A stretch of 64,000 nt of DNA from Butyrivibrio sp. MC2013 (GTDB lineage: Bacteria > Bacillota > Clostridia > Lachnospirales > Lachnospiraceae): NCBI RefSeq assembly GCF_000424585.1, contig NZ_AUKE01000006.1, forward strand, positions 62,001 to 126,000, written 5' to 3'. A model generated the notes under the pieces. It saw only the letters and a list, made by a program, of their open reading frames with translations, was not told where the DNA came from and did not search any database. The first letter of the stretch is position 1; each line of letters starts with the position of its first letter. Made by a program: the position numbers and the translations under genes. Below, in pieces: positions 8,341 to 17,672 of the stretch.

Positions 8341-11300
8341 TTGTCTCTCCTCCCACAACGTCTTCTTCGATTAAGGCATCCGCAGCTTCTGCTTCTGCCC
8401 CGTCAGCTTCCTCATCTGCTGCCTTATCATCTTCGTCTTCAAGGGCTTCTTCCTCAGAGACATCATCTGTATCCTCTTCTTCAGGCCTAGGCTCTTCTAC
8501 TACAGGTTCCTCATCATCTGCAGGAGCCTGAGTATCTATGGCTGTATCCTCATCAGTATCAACAGCTTCCTCCTCTGCTGGCTCATTATAGAAGCGGTAT
8601 ATTGAAGCATTTCCTGCATAGTCATATACATATACATAGAAGATACCTTCAGGAGCAGCTATCTCAAGCTTCTGTGCAGCTCCCTTCTTGGTCTGATTAA
8701 CAGCATATCTTCCGGTAAGAGTAAGCTCTGAGTCGCGAACCAGCACTGCAGCTGTATAGCGATTATCATAAACTGTGATATCAAAGCTGCCCTTATCATT
8801 CTTATTAGCGCCGGCGATTGCAGGGCTGGTATTGTCGATAGCTATAGGAGTAGTCATGTAGAGACCCTTACCCTTGAGAGTACTGGGATCCTCTATATCA
8901 TCATAGTAGCTGGGCACTGCTTCAAGTGTGACATCCACTTCTGTTCCATCAGGAAGAGGATTGCCATCTGCATCTGTACCTGCCCAGAAGAGATCCTGCC
9001 ACTGGAGATAATTGGTCCAGCTTCCGTCGTATACAAAGGATGCATAGTTCTCAAGCTCTTCTGTTCTAAAATACTCTTCACCTGTATTTCTGTCTGTGAT
9101 GGTAGCTATTACCCTGTTAGCATTTCTGATCAGTGTGTAGTACTGAGAGCCCAGCACTGTTCCGTTTTCAGAGCTGATGGCATTTCTGTCTGCAATGTAT
9201 TCGTCATCATCAGCATACTGATTGGGCACATAGTAGAGCTCTTCTTCATCTCCATAGAGATATACGGACAGGAAGTTGGTAGCAGAGATTCCGCAATAGG
9301 TCTCACCGTCATAATTAGGATCATGCCAGTACTGCATGAAATCAAAAGGCTCGTACATGGATGAATCCATCCAGCTGCCATAGAATGCCAGGAAAGGAAC
9401 TGACATATTAACAGCACCGTTTACATAGATATATCCATCTACATAGATACCGTTTTCAAAGCCTGCCAGGTAATCTCTGTCTGCCTGGGACAGGTTGATG
9501 TTAACCTTGATATTGGTCTTCTTCTTAACCTCAACCACTCTGAGCTTAAAGTCAGCTACGGAAGCCTTGCCCTTAAGCTGTCTGCCAAAGAGATATACGT
9601 CACGGGTGTCTACCAGTCCATCGCTGTTAAAATCAAAATAGTCTTCATTGGTAGAGATCAGTGTCAGCTCCTTTGTGCCATTTACATACTGCAGGAATAA
9701 CTTCTTATCTTTATTGTCGATCCTGCAATCATCATTAAGGTCATATACCAGACGTGTATCGCCTGCTGTCATGGTCACTTCAGGATCAAGCTTGTGAGCA
9801 GAGCCTGCAAAATATGTTGCCCAGCCTGCATCATAGAGCTCCTCTGTCATTACAGAAGAATCCAGTACATAGAACTGAGGATCCTTGCTCATGTTGTAAA
9901 TATCAAAGGAGAAGCTGTAGTTGCCGCTTCTTGAAGGATCGTCTCCCAGTGTTACCTTTACCTTACCATCGTTGCCCTGCTTATCGCCTACCAGGATATA
10001 GGAAGGGGATGTAACAGCATCATATACATTGGCAAGACCTGCACCCTGAGCCCTGGGTGAATATTCGGGAGCTTCAGGATCATTATCCTCATGAAGAGGA
10101 GTAGCAGTACTCATAAGAAGAGACTGAGCCAGACTTCTTACAGAGATCTTATTGGCCTTTGCCAGTCCATTCTCCTTGATATATTGAGATACAAGCGCTG
10201 TCTGTCCGGAGATGGAGGGAGCAGCCATGGATGTTCCGCTCATATTGCCATAAGTGCCATTGTCACGGGTGGAATAGATATTGCCGCCGGGAGCTGTGAT
10301 CTCAGGCTTGAGATCCAGAGTACCGGGAACACCCCAGGACGAGAAATCACTCATGGTATATCCATCAGAAGCATTGGAGTTGGTAGCAACCTTGCCGTAT
10401 ACAGTGACAGTACCTTCATATACGCGGTCGGAAACCTGCTCTGCTGCGTCCTCTATAGCCATACCCTCAGCAAGAGTAATGGATACAGCGGGGATCACAG
10501 CTGTGCTGCCCTGAAGAGTCATGCTGATGGTACCTGAAGTGTTGTTGTAAATTACAACAGCCTTTGCACCTGCGGCTTCTGCATTCATCTGCTTCTCACC
10601 AAAGGTGATGGCACCACGCTGTACAAATACAATCTTGTCCTCTACATCCACACCCTCATAATCAGAAGGCTCACCCTTGCCGTCGATGAGCACGAAAGGA
10701 TATTCGGTGCCGCTCTGATCTGCGGAAGTATCAAGAGTCTCGAAGTTAGGAGCTAGGGTATCATTACCTGCTGTATAGAACACTCTTACACCGCTTGCTT
10801 CAAAATAGTTACCTGTAAAACCGCTGTTAACAGCACTGGCAACAGTAAATGCATTGGTGTAGGATCCGGGTGAACCTACTGTATCCTGGTTAACATCTCC
10901 GCTGAAGTTTACGCCGTAAGTAGAATCATCTGCCCAGCGTCCTGAATTACCTGCGGAAATGGATACAACAGTGCCTGTTCCTTCCAGCTTGTCAAATATC
11001 TCATTGATATATGTCTCTGAATCAGATGAATAACCTGCTGCTGATGAACCAAGGCTCAGGTTTACCACATCTGCATTCAGGAGCAGTGCATCCTCGATAG
11101 CTGCCATGTAGTCATCGGAGTATGCGCCGCCATTTGTACCAAATACCTTCATGGTAATGAGCTGTGCATCAGGAGCAACACCTACTACTCCCTGCTCCTG
11201 AGCAGCAAAGTTTCCGTCTGCTCCGGGAACATATGCATTTGCAGTGGCGATACCGGATACGTGTGTTCCGTGATCACCCTCTTCATCATTCTCATGAGTT

Positions 11301-12241
11301 ACGTCCAGATTCCTATCTACATAGTTAAATGCAAAGGGGATCTTCTCAGACAGATAGAGATCTGATGCTGTCAGGTCACTGTCCATTGTTGTAGCGTTAA
11401 GGAGAGGCAGTACCTTGGCGATCTCCTGTGTATCCAGAAGATTGTAGCTAGCTACAGATCTGCCGGCCTTCCCTGCAGTCTCCTTAAGGTGTGCATCAAA
11501 TGCAGCGCCGTCAAAAGAAGGATGGTCTGCATCAATACCTGTATCAATGACAGCAATCCTGCTGCCTGCACCTGTGTAGCCTGCTGCCCATGTTGTATAA
11601 CCACCGATCATATCACCGGCAGTGATAGTCTGAGGCTCAGCCTCTGTCATGGGTTCATACTTCTGAGCTACATATACAGCTTTAACACCCTCTACCTCTT
11701 TGATATTCTCAATGTCCTTGTAAGCAACATCTGCTGACATGGCATTGGTAAGCAGTGTAAAGTTGTAATTTACATCCAGGGACTCGCCGTCCAGCGCTTC
11801 CTCAGATATCTTTTGGGCTTCTGCCTCCTGATCACGGGTGATATCCTCTGCCATATCTATGGCTGCATCACTTTCAGCCACATCCTCTACACTGATACCC
11901 TGATCAAGGACTGCGTCGCCCTCCATTACTATGATTACCCTGGTCTGTTCCTCTGGATCAGGCTCAGATACGGGAATCTCTGCAGTTTCACCTTGAACTG
12001 CATCGCGAGGACTTACAAGATCCTCAGCTTCGGGATCAACTTCTTCGAAGAGCACAGATCCTGTATCCTGGCCATCTTCTGAAGTCTCATCCGCCGCTTC
12101 AGCGTCAGCATCTTCTGCTATCTCATTAGCAGAGATACTATCCGAACTCTCAGGACTAGCCAGAGCCGGGATATTCTGTGCGAGCACAAGTGATGCACTC
12201 AGAATACCGGCTATGACTCTTCCCGCTGCGTGGTTCTTCAT
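8333..12241 (-). CDS. Secreted S8 (subtilisin/lactocepin-like) protease with PA insert and internal dockerin
   Basis: A 1302-residue exported serine protease. The start at 12241 (MKNHAAGRV) has GGAGGAGG about 6 nt upstream; the longer frame's three Glu codons are that ribosome binding site. A signal peptide ending near A-L-A is followed by an acidic segment and an I9-like propeptide (TRVIIVMEGDAVLDQ to KAVYVAQKYEP). The catalytic triad is visible: AVIDTGID (about 231), GDHGTHVSG (about 325) and GTSMAAPS (about 668). A protease-associated insert lies before the serine (VQRGAITFGEKQMNAEAAGA). Two canonical dockerin loops, DLNDDCRIDNKD and DFNSDGLVDTRD, lie around 832-895. The last 90 residues are a highly acidic tail without LPXTG. 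It probably degrades extracellular protein. Its gene overlaps the cohesin gene by 8 bp. Confidence 0.93.
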   Translation of the reverse strand: MKNHAAGRVIAGILSASLVLAQNIPALASPESSDSISANEIAEDADAEAADETSEDGQDTGSVLFEEVDPEAEDLVSPRDAVQGETAEIPVSEPDPEEQTRVIIVMEGDAVLDQGISVEDVAESDAAIDMAEDITRDQEAEAQKISEEALDGESLDVNYNFTLLTNAMSADVAYKDIENIKEVEGVKAVYVAQKYEPMTEAEPQTITAGDMIGGYTTWAAGYTGAGSRIAVIDTGIDADHPSFDGAAFDAHLKETAGKAGRSVASYNLLDTQEIAKVLPLLNATTMDSDLTASDLYLSEKIPFAFNYVDRNLDVTHENDEEGDHGTHVSGIATANAYVPGADGNFAAQEQGVVGVAPDAQLITMKVFGTNGGAYSDDYMAAIEDALLLNADVVNLSLGSSAAGYSSDSETYINEIFDKLEGTGTVVSISAGNSGRWADDSTYGVNFSGDVNQDTVGSPGSYTNAFTVASAVNSGFTGNYFEASGVRVFYTAGNDTLAPNFETLDTSADQSGTEYPFVLIDGKGEPSDYEGVDVEDKIVFVQRGAITFGEKQMNAEAAGAKAVVIYNNTSGTISMTLQGSTAVIPAVSITLAEGMAIEDAAEQVSDRVYEGTVTVYGKVATNSNASDGYTMSDFSSWGVPGTLDLKPEITAPGGNIYSTRDNGTYGNMSGTSMAAPSISGQTALVSQYIKENGLAKANKISVRSLAQSLLMSTATPLHEDNDPEAPEYSPRAQGAGLANVYDAVTSPSYILVGDKQGNDGKVKVTLGDDPSRSGNYSFSFDIYNMSKDPQFYVLDSSVMTEELYDAGWATYFAGSAHKLDPEVTMTAGDTRLVYDLNDDCRIDNKDKKLFLQYVNGTKELTLISTNEDYFDFNSDGLVDTRDVYLFGRQLKGKASVADFKLRVVEVKKKTNIKVNINLSQADRDYLAGFENGIYVDGYIYVNGAVNMSVPFLAFYGSWMDSSMYEPFDFMQYWHDPNYDGETYCGISATNFLSVYLYGDEEELYYVPNQYADDDEYIADRNAISSENGTVLGSQYYTLIRNANRVIATITDRNTGEEYFRTEELENYASFVYDGSWTNYLQWQDLFWAGTDADGNPLPDGTEVDVTLEAVPSYYDDIEDPSTLKGKGLYMTTPIAIDNTSPAIAGANKNDKGSFDITVYDNRYTAAVLVRDSELTLTGRYAVNQTKKGAAQKLEIAAPEGIFYVYVYDYAGNASIYRFYNEPAEEEAVDTDEDTAIDTQAPADDEEPVVEEPRPEEEDTDDVSEEEALEDEDDKAADEEADGAEAEAADALIEEDVVGGETNE

Positions 12242-12372
12242 TTCTATCTCCTCCTCCATTTTTATTTATAAACAGCACTCTCCGACTCCCTCCCGCTTAA
12301 GGCGACGCCGGCTATGCATATTTATCATCAGTTCTCAGACAATTACTATTTTGATCATTTATATTCAGTTCA

Positions 12373-13050
12373 TTACTTACTCCTTGCCTTCAAATGAAGC
12401 CCGATAAGAGCTGCAGATAATAGCAGCAGAGCTATCAGAGCAGGGATCAATACTGTAAGCGATGATGAGATAGTCCCGTAAGCATCTGCATTTGCGGTCT
12501 CTTCCATTACAGTTTGATTCTCATGATCCTTTTCTATATCCTCTGTTTCTGATATATCTGAGTTTTCACATCCTTCTGCAGTCTCAGCTGATCCTGAAGT
12601 CTCTGCAGATCCTGAAGCCTCTGCATTTTCAGACTCCACTACAGCTTCTGATATATCTGAAATCTCTGCAGTTTCTGATATAGCTGCAGTTTCCGAGCCT
12701 TCAGCAGATAGTGCTATATCCTCAGCATTCACCTTTACTCTTTGCACTTCATCAAGGGCTTCTATCCTGTCCTTAAGAGTAACATCTGCCACTACGACTA
12801 TGCCATGACCGCTCTCATCACGCCTGACTATGCTCAGATTTGCATCCTCAGAGCGTAGCGCCTCCACAGCAGAAGTGCCATCTTCCATGCTCACATCGTC
12901 CCTGAATACTATATATAGATGTAATGGATTCTCTGTAAGATCCTCCCCACCAAAGGCCGGATCACTCTTATCTATCCTGTGATCTTGCCTGTCTCCGGCC
13001 CCGTTTACAAGAGCCGCGTCATCAAGCTTTTCAAATACTATTCCCGACAT
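12373..13050 (-). CDS. Tail-anchored protein with I9-like domain, upstream of the S8 protease
   Basis: A 225-residue protein of no firmly known family. Residues 43-112 (LHLYIVFRDDVS, GIVVVADVTLKDRIEAL, VQRVKVNAEDI) show the beta-alpha-beta-beta-alpha-beta order of the peptidase inhibitor I9/subtilisin propeptide fold and resemble the propeptide of the protease encoded 131 bp downstream. Residues 113-190 are a low-complexity Ser/Glu/Ala linker. Residues 196-219 are one membrane helix followed by HLKARSK. The start has GGGGGAG upstream, but no Sec signal peptide is visible. The N-terminus (FEKLDDAALVNGAGD) loosely resembles a double-glycine leader. It may act as an intermolecular chaperone or inhibitor of the protease; this is inference. 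Confidence 0.6.
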   Translation of the reverse strand: MSGIVFEKLDDAALVNGAGDRQDHRIDKSDPAFGGEDLTENPLHLYIVFRDDVSMEDGTSAVEALRSEDANLSIVRRDESGHGIVVVADVTLKDRIEALDEVQRVKVNAEDIALSAEGSETAAISETAEISDISEAVVESENAEASGSAETSGSAETAEGCENSDISETEDIEKDHENQTVMEETANADAYGTISSSLTVLIPALIALLLLSAALIGLHLKARSK

Positions 13051-13132
13051 ATTCTCCCCCGCCAGAAGGTGTTTGATTCGTCCCTTTAAAGCTTCGATTC
13101 GTTGACGCTTTTAATCGTTAAAGCGTCATTGA

Positions 13133-13170
13133 TAAAAAAACATCCAGTTTCGCAAACAAAACTAGATGTT
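13133..13170 (-). terminator. Intrinsic terminator upstream of the I9-like gene
   Basis: On the minus strand AACATCTAGTTT pairs with AAACTGGATGTT, followed by a run of seven T. It lies 83 bp upstream of the gene starting at 13050. It either closes transcripts coming from fbp and the repeat region or acts as an attenuator in the leader of the protease unit. Confidence 0.6.
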
Positions 13171-13260
13171 GAAAGTATAAATACGATAACAAATAATGTC
13201 AATAGTTTACATTAATTTGCCAAAATATAAACACTGTTATCATAATAGCAACAGGCATAC

Positions 13261-13288
13261 AGTGCATAAACGCTAGCGTTTATGCACT
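13261..13288. repeat. Perfect 28-bp palindrome
   Basis: AGTGCATAAACGCT is followed directly by its exact reverse complement, then TTTTG on the plus strand. The stem is long enough for a cruciform or a terminator; it may alternatively be an operator. It is not repeated elsewhere in the window as far as I can see. Confidence 0.7.
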
Positions 13289-13438
13289 TTTGTCAAATTA
13301 AATATCTTTAAACTAACACAGTATATCTTTTTTTGTATAATTATACATATCGATGCTATTTACCCAATCGTATATTCACTGTAGTTTACATAATGATCGT
13401 TCAATTCCTTTTCATTAAAAATATGTATTAGCTGACGC

Positions 13439-13734
13439 AATCTATACATTCTTGGATAAATAATCCAAGAATGTATGCAAATAGGCCATTTATAAGCAGC
13501 TAAAGCTGCTGGGCCTATTTGCCAGATTCATGTTCTCACGAAACACGCAGTAAATGCGTGTTTCTGAATGGTCATCTAATAATCTATACATTCTTGGATA
13601 AATAATCCAAGAATGTATGCAAATAGGCCATTTATAAGCAGCTAAAGCTGCTGGGCCTATTTGCCAGATTCATGTTCTCACGAAACACGCAGTAAATGCG
13701 TGTTTCTGAATGGTCATCTAATAATCTATACATT
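13439..13734. repeat. 142-bp unit in direct tandem, two full copies plus 12 bp of a third
   Basis: Copy 1 spans 13439-13580 and copy 2 13581-13722. They are essentially identical, and a third copy begins at 13723 before diverging. Each unit contains three hairpins: TACATTCTTGGAT/ATCCAAGAATGTA, AAATAGGCC/GGCCTATTT with an inner GCAGC/GCTGC, and GAAACACGC/GCGTGTTTC. Single modules recur at 28617-28650 and 60599-60650, so this is a dispersed intergenic repeat family that has duplicated here. Confidence 0.9.
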
Positions 13735-13755
13735 TTTAACAAACATTCCCTGCTT

Positions 13756-15771
13756 TTATGCTCTCTCAACTATGAGGCCTGTACGGTATGCATCAAGGAG
13801 AGCTTCCAGATCCCTTATATTCTCCTTGATAGATTTTCCTATATCAGTATCTGCCACAGTCTTGCGTTTCTTGACATGCTGTACCAGTATCGTATCGGAA
13901 TGGATATCACTGCCTGTCTCCACCGCATATTCCACTGACTTAAAGGGTTCATGAGCAGCCAAAAGAAAACCATAGGAATTGTAGGTAAGTGTATAGCCCG
14001 CTATTCCTGTCTTTGGCTGGTAAGCCTTGGAAAAGCCTCCGTCTATGATGATGAGCCTTCCTCCGCACTTGACCGGAGACTCGCCCTTTCTTGATTCCAC
14101 AGGGATATGACCGTTTATGATGCGGCTCTCCTTGATATCAAGGCCAAATTCCGTGAGTATCATATCGATGGTATCGTTATTGTTGATCCACTTATAATAT
14201 GGATTCTTGGGCTCTTCATGGAGCTTTTTATCCTCAAGGAAATAGCGCTCAAAGGTAGCCATCTTGTCCTTGCCAAATACAGGAGAATTCCTGCTTATCC
14301 AGGTATACCACAAAAGGTCCATGCCCTTTTTCTTTTCTGCAGGATCTATGGCATAATAGCCCTTTCTGAGATACTGCTCCAGAGCATCATATAGAGCCTT
14401 GCCCTTATATTTCTGACCATACAGCTCCACTTCCCTAAAGCTACCGTCTTCATCAAGGGGCACGCAACCGTGATAGAGCAGGTTATTATTATAAGTCTTA
14501 TACAAGGAGCCGTTTCTATAGAGGAACTGTACATGCTCCTGGAGCTTATCGCATTTGATAAAGGCTCTTCTAAGCTGCTCTATGAGCTTCTTTTCCTTGT
14601 CAGACAAGGCGTAGGGATCCCTGGGATCGATAGTGGGAAAATTGGTATCAAGGAGCCTGTACTCAACTCCATCTATGGTGATGGTCCCCTTTTCCAGATC
14701 CATCTTATCAAGGAGGAGCCTGTCTTCCATGCCAAACTCCGGATGGTCCTGGATCAGGCGCCCTTCCAGCTTGAACTGGATCACAGAGATAGCCTTGTGC
14801 ATCTTCCTGTCTGTCATGGCATTGGTCAGATCATACTCACCTTCCCTGTAATGGAGGCTGAAACATTCACAAGGATCATCCCTGTAGGTCTCCAGGGCAA
14901 ATTTGAACAGGGGCAGAAGATTGATACCATAGCCATCTTCAAGGATATCCAGATTGCCATATCTGGCCGAGAATCTCAGCACCGTAGCTATGCAGGCCAG
15001 GTGACCTGTAGCAGCTCCCATCCATACTACATCGTGATTGCCCCATTGGATATCCACACTGTGATACTTCATCAGTATATCCATGCAGATATGAGGGCCG
15101 GGCCCTCTGTCATAGAGGTCACCTACTATATGCAGATGGTCGATTATAAAGCGGCTGATGACTTCAGACAATGCTATGATCAGCTCCGGTGCCTTTCCGA
15201 TCCTGATCACAGTATCTATGATCTCATTGTAATAGGCTTCCTGATTGCTGATATCCCGCCTGCCTGTGATCAGCTCCTCTATCACATAGGCAAAATCCGG
15301 CGGCAGCGCTTTTCTAACCTTGGACCTTGTATATTTGGAGGCCGCATTTTTGCATACATTTATCAGACGATTGATCATCACCACATACCAATCGTCCATA
15401 TTTTCACCGGATTCACAAATAAGGCGCATTCTCTCTTCAGGATAATAGATCAGGCTTGCCAGCTCTTTCTTTTCCCTCTCGGACAATAGATTGCCAAATT
15501 CCTCATCGATCTTCCTCTTGACAGCACCGGAGCCGTTCTTGAGCACATGTGCAAACTGCTCATATTCACCGTGGATATCAGAGAGAAAATGCTCTGTAGC
15601 CTTGGGAAGGCTGAGAATAGACTGGAGATTGATGATCTCCGTAGCAGTTGTAGATACATTAGGAAACTGATTGGATAAGATACGCAGGCTCTTCTCATCG
15701 ATGGCAGATCTTGCATTTTCATCAGTTCTGCCGGGCAAATGTCCCCCACTTACCTTTTTGGTCTGTGTCAT
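13756..15771 (-). CDS. fbp: Fructose-1,6-bisphosphatase, class III
   Basis: Hydrolyses fructose-1,6-bisphosphate to fructose-6-phosphate in gluconeogenesis; cytoplasmic. The 671-residue length and sequence fit the class III (Firmicute, YydE-type) enzyme, unrelated to class I/II. Metallophosphatase motifs are visible: FLSDIHGEYEQF (the D-x-H), HIVGDLYDRGPGPH (G-D-x-x-D-R-G) and IQWGNHDVVWMGAA (G-N-H-D). NGHIPVESRKGESPVKCGGR is the conserved C-terminal metal-binding block. GGAGGGG precedes the start. It is a single gene; its 3' side is the repeat region. Confidence 0.97.
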   Translation of the reverse strand: MTQTKKVSGGHLPGRTDENARSAIDEKSLRILSNQFPNVSTTATEIINLQSILSLPKATEHFLSDIHGEYEQFAHVLKNGSGAVKRKIDEEFGNLLSEREKKELASLIYYPEERMRLICESGENMDDWYVVMINRLINVCKNAASKYTRSKVRKALPPDFAYVIEELITGRRDISNQEAYYNEIIDTVIRIGKAPELIIALSEVISRFIIDHLHIVGDLYDRGPGPHICMDILMKYHSVDIQWGNHDVVWMGAATGHLACIATVLRFSARYGNLDILEDGYGINLLPLFKFALETYRDDPCECFSLHYREGEYDLTNAMTDRKMHKAISVIQFKLEGRLIQDHPEFGMEDRLLLDKMDLEKGTITIDGVEYRLLDTNFPTIDPRDPYALSDKEKKLIEQLRRAFIKCDKLQEHVQFLYRNGSLYKTYNNNLLYHGCVPLDEDGSFREVELYGQKYKGKALYDALEQYLRKGYYAIDPAEKKKGMDLLWYTWISRNSPVFGKDKMATFERYFLEDKKLHEEPKNPYYKWINNNDTIDMILTEFGLDIKESRIINGHIPVESRKGESPVKCGGRLIIIDGGFSKAYQPKTGIAGYTLTYNSYGFLLAAHEPFKSVEYAVETGSDIHSDTILVQHVKKRKTVADTDIGKSIKENIRDLEALLDAYRTGLIVERA

Positions 15772-15904
15772 TACACTCCCCTCCTTAAACGCCCCGTAAC
15801 GACAGTAAACCTTTCCCTTTATTTTTGCCTGCTTCCCTTATAAAACCATTTTAACAAAAACAGCCGGAAATGTAACTGATGTGTTCCAAAACAGCAAATT
15901 TCCT

Positions 15905-17581
15905 TTACTTTCCTGCTGTCAAAATAGCCACCGAATATGCAGGGAGCGAGAGCACGCCTCCCTTAGACGCAGCCTCCGCGCTGCCGTCCGATGCGCAGGC
16001 ACTGTCTGCAAGCTTGTAGCCTGAAGGAATCTTAATACTATCCTCTGTATCCGATATATTCAGGATGATGGCCACAGTATCATCTTCCCAGCTTCTCTTG
16101 ATGGCTGATATGCTTTCCGTACAAAGGCTATTGCCCGCATCATCTGTCAGGCGCTCTGTCATACCCCTGGCAATTGCAGGATTGGCATTACGCATGCGGA
16201 TGATATGCTTTACAAAATTATAGATAGAATCAGGATCTGCCTTTTGCTCCTCAAGGCTCTGTACTGCGTTTTCCTGCTTGTCCATACCAAAAGGTCCGCT
16301 GCAGGTCCCTTCTGCAGACTCATCAGCTGACCAGGGCATAGGACCGCGCTTATTCTCATCCTTGCCGGCGCCCCTCATACCCAGTTCTTCGCCATAGTAT
16401 ATAAAGGCATTCCCCTGCATCAAAAGGTTCATGGCTTCTGCCATCTTGGTCATAGCCACAGCGTTGTCGCCTATATAATAGCCGGAGCTCCTGGGCATAT
16501 CATGATTGGTATAAAAGGGTGCATTGATATAATCAGGATTATAGGACTGATACAGAGTCTCTGCATTGATCTGCGCCTGGACAAAATCATCTGCAGTGCC
16601 CTGCCCCCTTAGCACCTTGGCAATATTGCCATCACTTCCTCCAAAGGAGAAGTCAAAAAAGCTGTCTGCCCCCGAAGAATAAAAAGGTGCATAATCCTTT
16701 CTGCCGGTCCAGGCTTCGCCTACTATGTATGCATCAGAGCTTTTGCTCTTGACCATGTCATTAAACCAGCTAAGCTCCTCTATTATATCCTCGCTCCTGC
16801 CTGTCTCATAGGAAGTAACAGCATCAAGCCTGAAGCCGTCCACCTTGTGATCCAGCCAAAAGCTAGTGATATCATCAAACTCAGCCCTTACCTTGTCGCT
16901 CTTAAGATTCAGATCCGGCATCCCTTTCCAGAAGCGGGCTTCATAATACCATTTCGTAGCAGGCAGTCTCTCATATCCATCTGACTTTTCCCTGGTAAAA
17001 TGATAGTAATCCACATAAGGACACTCTGAAAGATCAGGCTCTTCGCCCTCCGGCAGCATCCTCAGATAGGAGGCCGCCTCTTTAAACCAGGGATGCTCCG
17101 AGGAGGAATGGTTCATGACAAAATCGATTATTACATTGATGCCCCTCTTATGAGCCTCATCAATAAATCTGTCAAAGTCTTCTATGCTGCCGTAAGCGCT
17201 GTCGATATCCTTGTAATCTGTCACATCATATTTGTGATAAGTAGGTGAGGGAGATATGGGCATGAGCCATATCTCATTACAGCCCAGATCATCATCTGTC
17301 TTATCATTGCCGTCATTTATATAGTCCAGCTTCTCCGTCAGTCCATTAAGGTCTCCTATACCATCTCCATCACTATCATAAAAAGAGTATACAAAGACCT
17401 CATAACAGGTGCGGTACTTGTCATCTATGACATTCAGGGGCTGAGCGGCCTTTGAAGCACATCCCATAAGCGCCGCCGTACATATGGCCGGGATCATAGC
17501 GGCAGCCAGTCTCTTTGTGACTCTGTCTGATATGATGCTTTTGCGGGATCTCTTGTCAGCTTCTCTTATATTTCCTATCAT
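15905..17581 (-). CDS. Secreted lipoprotein alpha-glucan hydrolase, GH13
   Basis: Alpha-amylase family enzyme acting on alpha-glucans outside the membrane. Of 558 residues, the first 40 form a basic N-region and hydrophobic core ending in the lipobox A-L-M-G-C, so it is lipid-anchored. The (beta/alpha)8 barrel carries DSDGDGIGDLNGL, IIDFVMNHSSSEHPWF, GFRLDAVTSY (nucleophile Asp about 252), VGEAWTG (acid Glu about 288) and TNHDMPRS (Asp about 361). YYGEELGMRGAG is typical of the oligo-1,6-glucosidase/maltogenic branch. GGAGG lies 8 nt before the start. It follows pulA by about 90 bp and belongs to the alpha-glucan locus. Exact bond specificity is not determined. Confidence 0.93.
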   Translation of the reverse strand: MIGNIREADKRSRKSIISDRVTKRLAAAMIPAICTAALMGCASKAAQPLNVIDDKYRTCYEVFVYSFYDSDGDGIGDLNGLTEKLDYINDGNDKTDDDLGCNEIWLMPISPSPTYHKYDVTDYKDIDSAYGSIEDFDRFIDEAHKRGINVIIDFVMNHSSSEHPWFKEAASYLRMLPEGEEPDLSECPYVDYYHFTREKSDGYERLPATKWYYEARFWKGMPDLNLKSDKVRAEFDDITSFWLDHKVDGFRLDAVTSYETGRSEDIIEELSWFNDMVKSKSSDAYIVGEAWTGRKDYAPFYSSGADSFFDFSFGGSDGNIAKVLRGQGTADDFVQAQINAETLYQSYNPDYINAPFYTNHDMPRSSGYYIGDNAVAMTKMAEAMNLLMQGNAFIYYGEELGMRGAGKDENKRGPMPWSADESAEGTCSGPFGMDKQENAVQSLEEQKADPDSIYNFVKHIIRMRNANPAIARGMTERLTDDAGNSLCTESISAIKRSWEDDTVAIILNISDTEDSIKIPSGYKLADSACASDGSAEAASKGGVLSLPAYSVAILTAGK

Positions 17582-17672
17582 GTGGGTCCTCCATATAGTT
17601 TATTTTCAGCTCAGCGACCGAATCTATAAGTCCCAGGTTCAAGCATTACTGCATCCTATTTTCAAGATTATC

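Larger units (their letters stand above)
13051..13755. other. Gene-free stretch with palindromes and tandem repeat
   Basis: Apart from the terminator at 13133-13170, this 705-bp AT-rich spacer holds a 28-bp perfect palindrome (13261-13288) and 2.1 tandem copies of a 142-bp hairpin-rich unit (13439-13734). No ribosome binding site with a credible reading frame was found. Confidence 0.7.

Noticed and set aside
13439-13734. Possible CRISPR array
   Set aside because: There are only two long, adjacent, near-identical units with no spacers and no cas genes; it is a tandem duplication of a hairpin repeat.
14470-15489. 339-codon plus-strand frame opposite fbp
   Set aside because: Antisense shadow of the class III fructose bisphosphatase, whose frame carries all catalytic motifs.
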